Shown: one piece after another, positions 27,418 to 37,873 of the stretch | How the letters are laid out: every line of letters starts with the position of its first letter | Position numbering within the stretch: the stretch's first letter is position 1 | Source: Exiguobacterium acetylicum | GTDB lineage: Bacteria > Bacillota > Bacilli > Exiguobacteriales > Exiguobacteriaceae | Length of the DNA: 64,000 bases | NCBI RefSeq assembly: GCF_019890935.1 | Contig: NZ_CP082333.1 | Span: forward strand, 2,258,001 to 2,322,000 | Reading direction: 5' to 3' | Program-made: the position numbers and the translations under genes | Notes under the pieces: model-generated | What the model was told of the DNA's origin: nothing | Database searches by the model: none | The model's input: the letters and a program-made list of their open reading frames with translations, nothing else

Positions 27418-27460
27418 CAAAAAAACGTCCCGTTCTCCTATTGTCGGAGAACAGAACGTT
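27418..27460 (-). terminator. engB intrinsic terminator
   Basis: Stem AACGT..GTTCTCC pairs with GGAGAAC..AACGTT (27424-27460) with one internal mismatch loop. It ends in seven T on the minus strand and separates engB from the inserted polysaccharide operon. Confidence 0.9.
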
Positions 27461-27468
27461 TCGTTATT

Positions 27469-28050
27469 TTACAGTAGACGATAAATCGCTTCCCATGCCG
27501 CATCGACGCCTTCTCCTGTCTCAGATGAGAAAGGAATCAAGGTATCTTGACCGTCAAATTGCAACTTACGCTTGATTGCCGCGATATGTTTATCACGTTG
27601 ACTCTTCTTGATCTTATCGAGTTTTGTCGCGACGACGATGACCGGTAGATCGTAATACTTCAAGAAATCATACATCGTCACATCATCCGCAGACGGATCG
27701 TGTCGGATGTCGACGAGCTGTACGACACCTTTGAGGATTTCACGTTGTGTGAAGTACTTCTCCATCATCTTGCCCCACGCTTCACGCTCTGTCTTCGAGA
27801 CTTTCGCATATCCGTAACCCGGTACATCGACGAACATGACTTCATCATTGATGTTGAAGAAGTTCAAGGTTTGCGTTTTACCTGGTTTCGAAGATGTCCG
27901 CGCGAGTGCTTTACGCTGGACCAGTTTATTGATGAAAGAGGACTTTCCGACGTTCGATCGCCCTGCGAGTGCCACTTCTGGCAACAATGGCTCCGGATAA
28001 TGTTCCGGATTGACGCCACTCGTAATAAAATCAGCTTTATAAATTTTCAT
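27469..28050 (-). CDS. engB: Ribosome-biogenesis GTPase EngB/YsxC
   Basis: A TrmE-Era family GTPase needed for assembly of the 50S subunit. It has 193 residues. The G motifs are clear: G1 GRSNVGKSS (about 30-38), G3 DVPGYG (about 75-80) and G4 TKLDK (about 142-146). The start is one nt after the lonA stop and its ribosome site AAAGGAG lies inside lonA, so the two are coupled, as in B. subtilis (ysxC after lonA). Confidence 0.96.
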   Translation of the reverse strand: MKIYKADFITSGVNPEHYPEPLLPEVALAGRSNVGKSSFINKLVQRKALARTSSKPGKTQTLNFFNINDEVMFVDVPGYGYAKVSKTEREAWGKMMEKYFTQREILKGVVQLVDIRHDPSADDVTMYDFLKYYDLPVIVVATKLDKIKKSQRDKHIAAIKRKLQFDGQDTLIPFSSETGEGVDAAWEAIYRLL

Positions 28051-28051
28051 G

Positions 28052-30361
28052 TTACTCTCCTTTTAATGCATGTTCGAGCACTTGCTCCATCGTCGCGACT
28101 GGAATGAATTCCATTCCTGCGCGGACGCTTTCCGGGATATCATCAATGTCCCGCGTATTGTCTTGCGGCAGCAGAACGGTCGTCAGGCCCGCACGATGTG
28201 CTGCGAGTGACTTCTCCTTTAGTCCACCGATTGGTAAGACACGTCCACGCAACGTGATTTCACCCGTCATTCCGACATCCCGGCGAACCGGCCGTTTTGT
28301 TAAAGCGGAAATCAATGCTGTCGCGAGTGTGATCCCAGCAGATGGACCATCTTTTGGTACGGCACCTTCAGGAACGTGGATGTGGATGTCTTGCGTTTCG
28401 TAGAAGTTCGGTTCGATGCCAAGGGACGTCGCATTCGCTCGGACGAAGCTGTACGCGGTCTGAGCCGACTCTTGCATAACATCACCGAGTTTCCCGGTTA
28501 ACTGCAATTTCCCTTTACCCGGAGCAAGGCTGACTTCGATCGTCAACGTATCGCCCCCAAAAGCAGTATACGCTAAACCAGTCACCGCGCCAATCATATC
28601 TTCGAGCTCGCCTTGACCATAGCGGTAGATCGGTTTGCCTAGGAAATCGTCCAGATTACGTTTTGTCACCGTCACCCGTTTCTTCTCACCCATCGCGATT
28701 TGTTTCGCTGCTTTCCGGCAAAGTGAGCCGAGGACACGTTCGAGATTCCGGACACCGGCTTCTCGTGTATAACGACGGACGACTTCTTCTAGCGCGTCTG
28801 CTTTGACTGTCAATTGACTCTTTTTCAGACCATGTTCAGCCAGTTGCTTCGATAAGAGATGACGAACGGCAATTTCCGTTTTCTCTTGTTCCGTATAGCC
28901 ACCGATTTGAATCAGTTCCATCCGATCGAGCAACGGTCCGGGGATGTTCGAGACATCGTTCGCTGTCGCGATGAACAGAACATTCGATAAATCGAACGGT
29001 TCTTCGATATAGTGATCAGAAAAGCTGTTGTTTTGTTCTGGATCAAGAACTTCAAGCATCGCGGACGACGGGTCACCACGGAAGTCATTTGACATCTTAT
29101 CGATCTCATCGAGCAGGAAGACCGGGTTGTTCGTTCCTGCTTGTTTTAAACCACGAATGATCCGTCCTGGCATCGCTCCGATGTACGTCCGGCGATGTCC
29201 ACGGATCTCAGCTTCGTCGCGCACGCCACCAAGTGAGACACGGACGAACTTCCGCTCAAGTGCTGTGGCAATCGAACGGGCAAGCGACGTTTTCCCGACT
29301 CCCGGAGGACCAGATAGACAGAGAATCGGTCCACGTAATGAGTCCGTCAATTGACGAACGGCAAGATACTCAAGGATCCGTTCTTTGACCTTCTCTAGAC
29401 CGTAATGGTCCTTTTCAAGCTGTTCCGAAGCAGCCGAGACGTTCAAGAAATCATCGGTTGCTTCATTCCACGGCAACGAGAAGAACCATTCGAGATAGTT
29501 GCGAATGACCCCATGTTCGGGACTCGTCGCCGGTACGACCGCTAAACGACTGATTTCCTTCTCGACGTTCGCAACCGTCGTTTCTGGTAAATCAAGCATC
29601 GCAAGCTGCTCCCGGTATTTCGTCGCATCGCTTTCAACAGAAGCCGACTCGCCACCGAGTTCTTGTTGAATCGTCTTCAATTGTTCCCGCAAGTAATACT
29701 CGCGTTGCGATTGTTCAATCGTCTTCTTCGTCCGTTCACGCATCTCACGTTCGAGTTCGACGACTTCATATTCGTGTTTCATGACATCAAGCAACATCAA
29801 TCCTCGTTCGACCGGATCCTGTTGTTCGAGAAACTCCTGCTTCTTCGAAATATCGATTGGTAACTTCGACGTGATATAGTCCGTCAATGAATCGAGGCGT
29901 TCGTATGTCTCGAACCGGCGACGTTCATCGGTTCCGATTCCTTTAATCCGGGAGACGAGTTGACCAAACTGTTCTTTGATGAGACGAACGAGCGCTTCTT
30001 GTTTCGCTCCTTTGATGTCCATCTTCTCAATTGGTTCGATGACAGCTTGATAACCCTCGTCCGTCTCCTCGACGTTTTCAATCCGGACGCGTTCCTTCCC
30101 GATGACGCGGACACGGACCGTATCATTCCCGAGTTCACTCATCTTCGCGATTTGAACGAGCGTCCCAACCTGATGCAACCCGTCAACAGACGGCTCTGCT
30201 TCTGGATCACGTTGCGTGACGACGACGAGATCGATTTCGTGTTCCTTTGATGCAAGTAAGGCTTTTAAGGATACCGGACGCCCTACATCAATCGTCAATC
30301 CGATCAACGGATACGCGACGACACCGCGTAACGGTAAAAGTGGATATTGTTTTTTCTTCAT
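28052..30361 (-). CDS. lonA: ATP-dependent protease Lon
   Basis: A cytoplasmic AAA+ serine protease degrading misfolded and regulatory proteins. It has 769 residues. In order: LON substrate-binding domain (about 5-200), coiled coil, AAA+ domain with Walker [10 protein letters not shown] (about 349-357) and Walker B FLLDEIDK, then the protease domain with catalytic Ser in DGPSAG (about 675) and a downstream Lys. AGGAGG lies seven nt before the start. The sporulation paralogue lonB, between clpX and lonA in B. subtilis, is missing. Confidence 0.98.
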   Translation of the reverse strand: MKKKQYPLLPLRGVVAYPLIGLTIDVGRPVSLKALLASKEHEIDLVVVTQRDPEAEPSVDGLHQVGTLVQIAKMSELGNDTVRVRVIGKERVRIENVEETDEGYQAVIEPIEKMDIKGAKQEALVRLIKEQFGQLVSRIKGIGTDERRRFETYERLDSLTDYITSKLPIDISKKQEFLEQQDPVERGLMLLDVMKHEYEVVELEREMRERTKKTIEQSQREYYLREQLKTIQQELGGESASVESDATKYREQLAMLDLPETTVANVEKEISRLAVVPATSPEHGVIRNYLEWFFSLPWNEATDDFLNVSAASEQLEKDHYGLEKVKERILEYLAVRQLTDSLRGPILCLSGPPGVGKTSLARSIATALERKFVRVSLGGVRDEAEIRGHRRTYIGAMPGRIIRGLKQAGTNNPVFLLDEIDKMSNDFRGDPSSAMLEVLDPEQNNSFSDHYIEEPFDLSNVLFIATANDVSNIPGPLLDRMELIQIGGYTEQEKTEIAVRHLLSKQLAEHGLKKSQLTVKADALEEVVRRYTREAGVRNLERVLGSLCRKAAKQIAMGEKKRVTVTKRNLDDFLGKPIYRYGQGELEDMIGAVTGLAYTAFGGDTLTIEVSLAPGKGKLQLTGKLGDVMQESAQTAYSFVRANATSLGIEPNFYETQDIHIHVPEGAVPKDGPSAGITLATALISALTKRPVRRDVGMTGEITLRGRVLPIGGLKEKSLAAHRAGLTTVLLPQDNTRDIDDIPESVRAGMEFIPVATMEQVLEHALKGE

Positions 30362-30377
30362 TCGAATTCCTCCTAAA

Positions 30378-30414
30378 CAAAAAGACTCGGAAAGGCGTAC
30401 AAGTAGCCTCCGAG
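30378..30414 (-). terminator. clpX intrinsic terminator
   Basis: Stem CTCGGAGGC/GCCTTTCCGAG, slightly imperfect, ends in TCTTTTTG on the minus strand, between clpX and lonA. Confidence 0.85.
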
Positions 30415-30430
30415 CCGATTTGTCACGGTG

Positions 30431-31696
30431 TTACGCCGTTTCTTTTTCTTTCCCATGTTCAATTGTACCATCTTTCAACTCAAGCGTTGGACCGCGTTTA
30501 CCAGTCAACGTTTCTGCTGTAATGATGACTTTCGCGATGTCTTCACGCGATGGGATTTCGAACATGATATCAAGCATAGTTTCTTCGATGATCGAACGAA
30601 GACCACGCGCACCTGTTTTACGTTCGATTGCAAGTTTTGCAATCTCAAGAAGTGCATCTTCCGTGAAGTCGAGTTCGACATCATCGAGTTGAAGCATTTT
30701 CTTATATTGTTTCACGAGGGCGTTTTTCGGTTTCGTCAAGATTTGAACGAGTGCCTCTTCATCAAGTGGCTCGAGCGTCGCCATGACCGGCAAACGACCG
30801 ATGAACTCCGGAATCAAACCGAACTTTTGAAGATCTTCTGGTAATGCAGCTGCCAGAATTTCTTTTTGTGTAAGGTTACGGTTCTCTGAATCGTTTCCGA
30901 ATCCGATGACTTTTTTACCAAGACGACGTTTAATCGACTGATCGATACCATCGAATGCGCCACCGACGATGAACAAGATGTTCGTCGTATCGATTTGGAT
31001 GAATTCTTGGTGTGGGTGTTTCCGTCCACCTTGTGGCGGTACACTCGCAACCGTTCCTTCCAAAATCTTCAGCAAGGCTTGTTGGACACCCTCACCAGAT
31101 ACGTCACGTGTAATCGACGGGTTTTCTGATTTACGAGCAATCTTATCGATCTCATCAATGTAGATGATGCCTTTTTCAGCCTTCTCAACATCATAGTCCG
31201 CTGCTTGGATGAGTTTCAATAGAATGTTCTCGACGTCTTCACCAACATAACCGGCTTCCGTCAAACTTGTTGCATCTGCAATCGCAAACGGTACGTTCAA
31301 GATACGTGCCATCGTTTGGGCAAGAAGTGTTTTACCGCTACCTGTTGGTCCAATCATGACGATGTTCGATTTCGAAAGCTCGACATCATCTGCGCGACCA
31401 CCAGCATTGATTCGTTTGTAGTGATTGTACATCGCTACAGATAACGATTTCTTCGCTTTCTCCTGACCGATGACATAATCGTCAAGTGTCGTACGAATTT
31501 CATGCGGTTTTGGAACATTTTTCAGCTCGACTTCTTCTTCAGTACCGAGTTCTTCCTCTACGATTTCATTGCAGAGTTCGATACACTCGTCGCAAATGTA
31601 AACGCCAGGTCCAGCAACAAGTTTGCGTACTTGTTCTTGTGTCTTTCCACAGAAAGAACATTTTAGCTGACCTTTTTCTTCGTTAAATTTAAACAT
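30431..31696 (-). CDS. clpX: ClpXP protease ATP-binding subunit ClpX
   Basis: A AAA+ unfoldase feeding substrates to ClpP. It has 421 residues. The N-terminal zinc finger is intact (CSFCGK...CDEC). Walker A is GPTGSGKT, the pore loop GYVG and Walker [10 protein letters not shown]. The start is ATG at 31696 ([16 protein letters not shown]), identical to the usual ClpX N terminus; an upstream in-frame ATG at 31753 is rejected. The upstream region has a promoter and a possible CtsR site. Confidence 0.98.
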   Translation of the reverse strand: MFKFNEEKGQLKCSFCGKTQEQVRKLVAGPGVYICDECIELCNEIVEEELGTEEEVELKNVPKPHEIRTTLDDYVIGQEKAKKSLSVAMYNHYKRINAGGRADDVELSKSNIVMIGPTGSGKTLLAQTMARILNVPFAIADATSLTEAGYVGEDVENILLKLIQAADYDVEKAEKGIIYIDEIDKIARKSENPSITRDVSGEGVQQALLKILEGTVASVPPQGGRKHPHQEFIQIDTTNILFIVGGAFDGIDQSIKRRLGKKVIGFGNDSENRNLTQKEILAAALPEDLQKFGLIPEFIGRLPVMATLEPLDEEALVQILTKPKNALVKQYKKMLQLDDVELDFTEDALLEIAKLAIERKTGARGLRSIIEETMLDIMFEIPSREDIAKVIITAETLTGKRGPTLELKDGTIEHGKEKETA

Positions 31697-31768
31697 AAAG
31701 GTCCACCCCTTTAACGTGGAAATTGTATGGACGCCTGTAGCATCCCGTCTCACGTTTTACTATTTATG

Positions 31769-31798
31769 ATTGTAGCATGAACAAGGAAAGTCTTTCAA
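31769..31798 (-). promoter_or_regulatory. clpX promoter
   Basis: A -35 TTGAAA (31798-31793) and -10 TACAAT (31774-31769), 18 nt apart, lie about 75 nt before the clpX start codon. Confidence 0.6.
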
Positions 31799-31844
31799 AT
31801 CCTGGACGAACGATTTACAGTTTGATGTTCTGAACCAAGGATCG

Positions 31845-31861
31845 TTTGTCCTTGTTTGACC
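31845..31861 (-). promoter_or_regulatory. Possible CtsR heptad repeat upstream of clpX
   Basis: The minus strand reads GGTCAAA CAA GGACAAA. The CtsR consensus is a tandem RGTCAAA heptad with an NAN spacer, so only one base differs. It lies about 46 nt upstream of the -35 of the visible promoter and just past the tig terminator, which is further upstream than usual. Confidence 0.45.
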
Positions 31862-31868
31862 TATCGTA

Positions 31869-31912
31869 CAAAAAAATCGACTCCAAGACCAGAAATTGGG
31901 CTTGAAGTCGAT
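31869..31912 (-). terminator. tig intrinsic terminator
   Basis: A 12-bp stem (31876-31887 with 31901-31912) with one G-T pair, followed by seven T on the minus strand, immediately after tig. Confidence 0.9.
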
Positions 31913-31930
31913 CGAAAACCATGAAATGGC

Positions 31931-33223
31931 TTATTTTGCTTTTGCGTTGTCGACGAGAACATCGATAGCTTTACGGAATTGAAGATCGCCTTTAAGCGTT
32001 TCAAGACCACCTTGTGGTGCAAGCATCGTTTCAAGTTGATCTGCAGGGATGTTGTAGAGTTCTGACATTGATTGAAGTTCAGCTTGAGTTTCCTCATCTG
32101 TTACTTCGATTTTTTCGTCAGCAACGATTTGCTTGAGGACGAGACGTGCTTTAACGCGCTCTTCCGCTTGCTCTTTCATTTCAGAACGCATTGCCTCTTC
32201 TGTCGTTCCAGTCAACTGGAAGTACATGTTGAGGTCGATGCCTTGTGATTGAATACGTTGTGTGAACTCTTGAACCATACGCTCGACTTCGTTTTCGACC
32301 ATGACTTCTGGAAGATCAACTGTCGCGTTTTTCGTAGCCGCTTCGACTAACTCATCGCGCATTGAAGCATCAGCTTCTTGTTTGCGTGTGTTTTCGAGAC
32401 GCGTACGGATTTTTGTTTTCAACTCGTCGAGTGAAGAAACTTCTTCATCCATTTCTTTTGCGAACTCATCTGTCAATTCAGGGAGCTCTTGTGCTTTAAC
32501 TTCATGGATTGTTACTTTGAATGTAACTGGTTTTCCAGCGAGTGATGCTTCGTGGTATTCCTCTGGGAATGTCACTTCAAGATCTTTTTGCTCGCCAGTT
32601 TTTAAACCGACCATTTGCTCTTCGAATCCAGGAATGAAGTTTCCAGAACCGATGACGAGTGAGTAGTTCTCAGCAGTTCCGCCGTCGAATTGGTTTTCCC
32701 CATCGAAACCTGCGAAGTCGAATACGACTGTATCGCCATTCTCGATGACGCCATCTTCTTTAACGACGAGTTCTGCACCGCGTTCTTGTAATGTTTTGAG
32801 TTCAGCGTCGACGTCTTCGTCAGTAACGTTCGTTTCAACTGCTGTGTACTCAAGACCTTTGTACTCACCGAGTGTAGCTTCTGGCTCGATGACGAACGTG
32901 ATTTTGAATTCGACTGGCTTGCCTTTTTCGAGTGTTTCAACGTCGATGTTCTCAAGCGCGATTGGCTCGATTCCTGATTCGACGACTGCACCTTCGATTG
33001 TGTCCTTGTAAAGGATATCGAGTGCATCTTGGTACAGTGCTTCTTCACCGTACATTTTGTTGAACATTGCGCGTGGCATTTTTCCTTTACGGAAACCAGG
33101 TGTGTTCAAAGTCTTAACGACTTTCTTGAACGCTTGGTCTACCGCTTTATCAAATGCTTCAGCAGGCGCTTCATACGTGAGGACGCCGAGGCTACCTGAT
33201 TGTTTTTCCCATTTTGCAGTCAT
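31931..33223 (-). CDS. tig: Trigger factor, ribosome-associated chaperone
   Basis: A chaperone with peptidyl-prolyl isomerase activity that binds the ribosomal exit tunnel. It has 430 residues. The ribosome-binding signature GFRKGKMPR is at about 44-52, the FKBP-type domain at about 160-245, and the helical chaperone arms fill the rest. The start is ATG at 33223 (MTAKWEKQSG) with GGAGGG seven nt upstream; an ATG eight codons earlier is rejected. It lies upstream of clpX, as in B. subtilis. Confidence 0.97.
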   Translation of the reverse strand: MTAKWEKQSGSLGVLTYEAPAEAFDKAVDQAFKKVVKTLNTPGFRKGKMPRAMFNKMYGEEALYQDALDILYKDTIEGAVVESGIEPIALENIDVETLEKGKPVEFKITFVIEPEATLGEYKGLEYTAVETNVTDEDVDAELKTLQERGAELVVKEDGVIENGDTVVFDFAGFDGENQFDGGTAENYSLVIGSGNFIPGFEEQMVGLKTGEQKDLEVTFPEEYHEASLAGKPVTFKVTIHEVKAQELPELTDEFAKEMDEEVSSLDELKTKIRTRLENTRKQEADASMRDELVEAATKNATVDLPEVMVENEVERMVQEFTQRIQSQGIDLNMYFQLTGTTEEAMRSEMKEQAEERVKARLVLKQIVADEKIEVTDEETQAELQSMSELYNIPADQLETMLAPQGGLETLKGDLQFRKAIDVLVDNAKAK

Positions 33224-33333
33224 GCTGAGTCCCTCCAAAATTGTCAATTAGCGTACATGTGTGTACAACAAGTCACATTATAGCACAATCGTTCTGACGA
33301 TTACCACTGTTGAACGAATCGTTTCCAGATGTC

Positions 33334-34317
33334 TCAATCGAAGTAAATCTGCTCGAATGCGATGACTTCTGGATAAAGGATATGTGCCGCTCGATATAAC
33401 CGCTTCGCCAGCGGACTGAGGATACGTTCCGGTTCTTCACGTTCAAATGTCAGACCTGCGAGTTCTTCGCATGCTGAGAGCCACTTCTCCATGTCTGATC
33501 CGATTCGTTCTCGCTCTTCAAGATGGATCAATTGATCCGATCGCAAGACGAGTAACGCTCGGAACGGATCCATTTGCTCTAACGTATGCATCGATGCCAG
33601 TAACGCTTGTTGCTCCTGTTGATGTACCAGCAGGATTTCTTCTAACTCTTCACGTGACGAGATCGTCCAGTCTACATCTACGTGTGGCACATGAATGCTT
33701 ACCGGATATGACGCTTGATCAAGCACGCTTCCTAATAACTGATCAATGACGAGTAAACTTTGATGTTCTGTCTCTTGCGCCTGAAGGTATTTTTGTGTGA
33801 TGTATGCAATGAGCTCAGATGTCCGTTCGAATTCCCTACCGGTCAATTGGCGCATTTGTTCGACCCAACTGCCATGTCGCAACACATGCATCAATTCCGT
33901 TGCTGATGTTACCTCACGCTGCGCAACAGGATTGTTTTGAACTGCCGGCTTTTGTTCGCGAACACGCATCTGTTGTTTGATTTCATCTAATCGAAGCGCG
34001 AGTCCATACGGCAGATACGGTGACGCCGAGCGTAAAGCGAGTTTCATCGGATAACGTTCTCCGAGTTCATAAAGAAAGAGTGCGAGCACTTGCTCGACAC
34101 CCTCGACTTCAAGAAATCGTTCTGCCACTGTTTCAAATCGTTCCCGGTCATGCATTAAGAGTGGTTGAATGACATAGAGCTGGTGTAAGACATCTTCTCC
34201 TGTCAATTGGTCAGTCTCTAATTCCATAATCAATTGTTCTTGTTTAGAAGCGGGCAAACGAAGAATGCGCGCTCGCTCTACTTCTAGTTCATGTTCCATC
34301 CAGCGCGATGTCCCCAT
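33334..34317 (-). CDS. Hypothetical helical protein upstream of tig
   Basis: A 327-residue soluble protein with no signal or membrane helix, mostly alpha-helical and rich in Glu, Leu and Arg. I do not recognise a domain. The start chosen is ATG at 34317, with GAAGGAG nine nt upstream, rather than ATGs 18 or 24 nt earlier. In B. subtilis the gene next to tig in this place is ysoA, a TPR-type protein of similar length; a distant relation is possible but not shown. It follows the lipoprotein gene after 28 nt and is probably in one unit with it. Confidence 0.6.
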   Translation of the reverse strand: MGTSRWMEHELEVERARILRLPASKQEQLIMELETDQLTGEDVLHQLYVIQPLLMHDRERFETVAERFLEVEGVEQVLALFLYELGERYPMKLALRSASPYLPYGLALRLDEIKQQMRVREQKPAVQNNPVAQREVTSATELMHVLRHGSWVEQMRQLTGREFERTSELIAYITQKYLQAQETEHQSLLVIDQLLGSVLDQASYPVSIHVPHVDVDWTISSREELEEILLVHQQEQQALLASMHTLEQMDPFRALLVLRSDQLIHLEERERIGSDMEKWLSACEELAGLTFEREEPERILSPLAKRLYRAAHILYPEVIAFEQIYFD

Positions 34318-34345
34318 ATTCCGGCACTCCTTCATGTTCAACTTC

Positions 34346-34870
34346 TTATTTCGTAAATGGGTCGAGTAAAGACGTCCAGTTCGTGATTGCTTCTTGAAGT
34401 TGTCCTGCCTGCTCGATTCCTAATCGATTCAACGTATCTAACGAGACGTCTGCTTCAAGTAATCGAGCGATGTCTTCCGATTGATTCACGTACTGCTCGA
34501 GTTTTGCACTTAAATTTTGCAATTCTTGCGGCGGATTTTCAAGTCCCGCTAATCGTTGATCGATTTGATCCAGTTCTTTGTTGAACTGATCAATCGTTCC
34601 GTTTTCCTTCAACTTTTCGATTTGTTGATCGAGTGCCTGTTCAGGGTTTGCAGATTCACGCGCTGTCGTAGCTGCCTCATTCAAGGAAGCCGACAAATCT
34701 GACGTGACTTGGGCCGTATCTTTTGCAATGCCTTGAAGTTCTCCAGCGTAATCGACACTATTTTTTACATCGTTGACCTGTTGTTTTGCATCGTCGACTG
34801 TATTTGAAATCTCACTACATCCAGCAAGAAATGTACTTAGCACGAGGACTGCTCCAACTTTCTTCCACAT
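34346..34870 (-). CDS. DUF6376-like lipoprotein
   Basis: A 174-residue lipoprotein. The signal peptide ends in a lipobox (STFLAGC, Cys at about residue 18), so the mature protein is lipid-anchored outside the membrane. The rest is helical with coiled-coil character (EISNTVDDAKQQVNDV, EQALDQQIEKLKENG). The layout resembles small Bacillales DUF6376 lipoproteins. The start is ATG at 34870 with GAAAGGG nine nt upstream, rather than earlier in-frame ATGs. Function unknown. Confidence 0.7.
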   Translation of the reverse strand: MWKKVGAVLVLSTFLAGCSEISNTVDDAKQQVNDVKNSVDYAGELQGIAKDTAQVTSDLSASLNEAATTARESANPEQALDQQIEKLKENGTIDQFNKELDQIDQRLAGLENPPQELQNLSAKLEQYVNQSEDIARLLEADVSLDTLNRLGIEQAGQLQEAITNWTSLLDPFTK

Positions 34871-34926
34871 TGCATTCATCCCTTTCGAGTTCATGATACC
34901 TTAATTATAATCGAAAATCGGAATAA

Positions 34927-34959
34927 AAAAAAGAGACCACCCTCGTAAGGGCAGTCTCT
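34927..34959 (-). terminator. tRNA-Arg terminator
   Basis: A 12-bp stem with one mismatch (34932-34943 with 34948-34959), a TACG loop and a run of T on the minus strand, 14 nt after the tRNA. Confidence 0.9.
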
Positions 34960-34972
34960 ATTTTAATTATAG

Positions 34973-35046
<74 letters not shown>

Positions 35047-35119
35047 GTGTCAACACGAATAAACTATACTAGAACAATTCTTTCGTGTCAATCACATTAC
35101 AAACATTGCATTTATTTTA

Positions 35120-35629
35120 TTACAAAAATGTTCCGTCCAGATGCAGGGCATTTACCGGGTCACCGTTCACATCAAGAAAATCGACAGAATAACGGTTTTG
35201 ATCCACTTCAAGAATCGCATACGTCTTGTCTGGTCGGTGACGTGGCATCCGGATTGAACCTGGATTGATGAATAACACGCCGTCCCGATATTCAGCCTTC
35301 GCCACATGGGAATGACCATATAAGACGATGTCCGCCTGCTTTTCCTTCGCATGATGCTGTAAGACATCTAGACTGTATTTGACGTCCTGACGATGTCCGT
35401 GGACACAAAGGATGGTATGACCGTCCATTTCCGATACGACTTCTTCTGGAAAATCGTGTCCGTAATCACAATTCCCTCGCACAACACGATATGGATATAA
35501 TGATTCGATGTCGCGCGTCAATTGGGAGTCCCCACAATGAAATGCCGCATCCACGTCTTGGTGACGTTCGAATATCGTAAGCAGTTCTTGTTCTAGTCCA
35601 TGGCTATCACTAACGATCAACGCTCTCAT
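35120..35629 (-). CDS. ysnB: YsnB-type metallophosphoesterase
   Basis: A calcineurin-like phosphoesterase of the MJ0936/YfcE group, 169 residues. The metal-binding blocks are all there: SDSHG, HCGDS, GNCDYG, VHGHR and YGHSHVA. The physiological substrate is not known. The start chosen is ATG at 35629, with AGGAG ten nt upstream inside the end of rdgB. It is the last gene of racE-rph-rdgB-ysnB, the same order as in B. subtilis. Confidence 0.9.
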   Translation of the reverse strand: MRALIVSDSHGLEQELLTIFERHQDVDAAFHCGDSQLTRDIESLYPYRVVRGNCDYGHDFPEEVVSEMDGHTILCVHGHRQDVKYSLDVLQHHAKEKQADIVLYGHSHVAKAEYRDGVLFINPGSIRMPRHRPDKTYAILEVDQNRYSVDFLDVNGDPVNALHLDGTFL

Positions 35630-35634
35630 CTTCA

Positions 35635-36228
35635 TCACACTCCTAAGAAAGTAGTTAAGTCCTGTTCGAGCTTGCGCAATGCATTGCCACGATGACTAAT
35701 CATCGCTTTTTCTTCTTTCGTCAATTCAGCAGCCGTCTGTCCGCTTTCTGTGACGAACAATGGATCATAACCGAAACCGTTCGAACCCGACGCTTCAAAA
35801 CCGATTCGCCCTTCCATCGTCCCACGAACCGTCAATGTCTCACCAGTTGGTTTCGCTAGCGCGAGTACACAAACGAAGCGTGCCGTCCGCTCTTCCTCTG
35901 GAACACCTTTTAACTTTTCAAGTAGTAGAGCATTGTTCGCCGCATCCGACTTTTCAAGACCCGCGAAGCGTGCCGAGTAGACGCCGGGAGCGCCATCTAA
36001 AGCATCGACTTCAAGACCTGAATCATCAGCAAGTACCGCGTGACCAAAGTAGGCTGCTGCCTCTGTTGCTTTTAAAAGTGCATTCTCCTCGAATGTCTCA
36101 CCCGTTTCATTCGTTTCCGGAGCATCAGCGTGATCGAGTAACGACTCGACCGAATAACCGAGACGACCCAGCATGCTTTCAAGTTCCTTCACTTTACCTG
36201 CATTGTGTGTTGCGACGATGACCTTCAT
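35635..36228 (-). CDS. rdgB: XTP/dITP diphosphatase (Ham1/RdgB family)
   Basis: A house-cleaning pyrophosphatase that removes deaminated purine triphosphates (dITP, XTP). It has 197 residues. The N-terminal [11 protein letters not shown], the mid [22 protein letters not shown] block and FGYDPLF are typical. It overlaps the rph stop as ATGA. Confidence 0.96.
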   Translation of the reverse strand: MKVIVATHNAGKVKELESMLGRLGYSVESLLDHADAPETNETGETFEENALLKATEAAAYFGHAVLADDSGLEVDALDGAPGVYSARFAGLEKSDAANNALLLEKLKGVPEEERTARFVCVLALAKPTGETLTVRGTMEGRIGFEASGSNGFGYDPLFVTESGQTAAELTKEEKAMISHRGNALRKLEQDLTTFLGV

Positions 36229-36980
36229 CTATGTTCCCCCACTTCTTCTCCTACATACCACCAAGAGACACCGAGTGCCTCACGGCCAGCATCAATCAGT
36301 TCCTTAATTCCTTTTTCCCCAAGTTCGAGCATTTCGAGCATCTCTTGACGGGAAAATGTCGACTCTTCCCCTGTCGCCTGCATTTCGACGATTTTCCCCG
36401 ATGAGGTCATGACGAGATTGAAGTCGACTTCCGCCGCAGCGTCCTCTTCATAGCATAGATCGAGCAAGACATTCGACTCGACGATTCCAACCGAGATGGC
36501 TGCGATGCCCTCTTTGATCGGTGTATCTGTCAGTTTTCCCGCTTGAATCAATTGATCGACTGCTCGGACGAGTGCCAAAAAACCACCAGTGATCGATGCC
36601 GTTCGTGTACCGCCATCTGCCTGAATAACGTCACAATCGATCCAGATCGTTCGTTCCCCGAGCTTCTCTAAATCAACGACGGCCCGAAGCGAGCGGCTGA
36701 TCAGACGTTGGATTTCCATCGTCCGTCCCGTCTGTTTGCCGCGGACGGCTTCTCGTGCGGTCCGCTGAGCCGTCGCACGTGGCAACATCGAATATTCCGC
36801 ATTGATCCAGCCCTGGCGTTTACCGCGAAGGAACGGTGGCACCTTCTCCTCGACGGTCGCCGTACAGAGGACTTTCGTATCGCCCAGTTCAATCAAGACA
36901 GAACCTTCTGCGTGTTTATTGACATCAATCGATAATTGAATAGGACGGAGATGATCCGCCGTTCGTTGGTCTATCCGCAT
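36225..36980 (-). CDS. rph: Ribonuclease PH
   Basis: A phosphorolytic 3'-5' exoribonuclease that trims tRNA 3' ends. It has 251 residues. The N terminus [13 protein letters not shown], the phosphate-binding [21 protein letters not shown] and the [12 protein letters not shown] block are all present. It starts directly after the racE stop and overlaps rdgB. Confidence 0.97.
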   Translation of the reverse strand: MRIDQRTADHLRPIQLSIDVNKHAEGSVLIELGDTKVLCTATVEEKVPPFLRGKRQGWINAEYSMLPRATAQRTAREAVRGKQTGRTMEIQRLISRSLRAVVDLEKLGERTIWIDCDVIQADGGTRTASITGGFLALVRAVDQLIQAGKLTDTPIKEGIAAISVGIVESNVLLDLCYEEDAAAEVDFNLVMTSSGKIVEMQATGEESTFSRQEMLEMLELGEKGIKELIDAGREALGVSWWYVGEEVGEHR

Positions 36981-37787
36981 TTAATCTTCCTCCGTTCCAA
37001 GCACGATGCGCTCCGCATGGATGGTCTGATCGAGCCAGTCCGTCGCAATCTGATCAAATGAGCGGATATCGCCTGTCGCGTAATAACGATGTTCCGGAAT
37101 TTGTGTCACATCTGCTGAAATCGTATTGTAATCAAGTAGTGCTGCTACCTCGAGCGCTGTCTCATCTCCTGAAGAGATTAGCTGGACGCCTGGTCCGATG
37201 ACCCGTCCAATTACATCTGCTAGGAGCGGATAATGGGTGCACCCGAGGATCAATGTATCCATATCGTAATTCATCAATGGTCGTAATGTATTGGCAACGA
37301 CACGTTCGACGTACGCACCGTCTGTCTGCATCGACTCGACGAGCGGAACGAATGGCGGGCACGCTAACGATTCGACGACGACTTGTCCTTCGACGTGGCG
37401 TAACGCCTTCTCGTAAGAATTACTTGTAATCGTCATCTTCGTTCCAATGACACCGATTCGTTTCGTACGTGTTACCTTGACTGCCGCACGGGCCCCAGGA
37501 TCAATGACACCGATGACAGGTATATTTAAACGTTCTCGCGCTTCTTTTAGGACGACAGCCGTGGCTGTGTTACAGGCGATCACGATCAACTTCACATCTT
37601 GTTGCACGAGATAATCAATCATCTCCCACGTAAACTCACGAATCTCCTCTTCTGGGCGAGGACCATACGGACACCGCAATGTATCCCCGACATAGATGAT
37701 TCGCTCATGGGGCAACTGTCGCATCAATTCACGTGCGACCGTCAACCCACCGACTCCGGAATCCAGTACTCCAATCGCTCGATTCAC
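36981..37787 (-). CDS. racE: Glutamate racemase
   Basis: RacE/MurI makes D-glutamate for peptidoglycan. It has 268 residues. The two catalytic cysteines lie in ACNTATA (about 74) and GCTHYP (about 185), and the N terminus has DSGVGGLTV. The start is GTG at 37787 with a GGTGGAG site close upstream. It leads the rph-rdgB-ysnB unit. B. subtilis has ysmB and gerM between racE and rph; both are missing here. Confidence 0.96.
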   Translation of the reverse strand: MNRAIGVLDSGVGGLTVARELMRQLPHERIIYVGDTLRCPYGPRPEEEIREFTWEMIDYLVQQDVKLIVIACNTATAVVLKEARERLNIPVIGVIDPGARAAVKVTRTKRIGVIGTKMTITSNSYEKALRHVEGQVVVESLACPPFVPLVESMQTDGAYVERVVANTLRPLMNYDMDTLILGCTHYPLLADVIGRVIGPGVQLISSGDETALEVAALLDYNTISADVTQIPEHRYYATGDIRSFDQIATDWLDQTIHAERIVLGTEED

Positions 37788-37822
37788 TCTTCTCCACCTC
37801 TTTCTCTCATTCCTATGGTAAC

Positions 37823-37853
37823 AAAAAAGGACGACGGTGCAAGACCGGCGTCC
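37823..37853 (-). terminator. ptsH intrinsic terminator
   Basis: A 10-bp stem with one mismatch (37829-37838 with 37844-37853) and six T on the minus strand, between ptsH and racE. Confidence 0.88.
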
Positions 37854-37873
37854 GAGAATGTACGATTACAGGA

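Noticed and set aside
31697-31753. Upstream start for ClpX
   Set aside because: No ribosome site, and the standard N terminus [10 protein letters not shown] starts at 31696 with GGGGTGG upstream.
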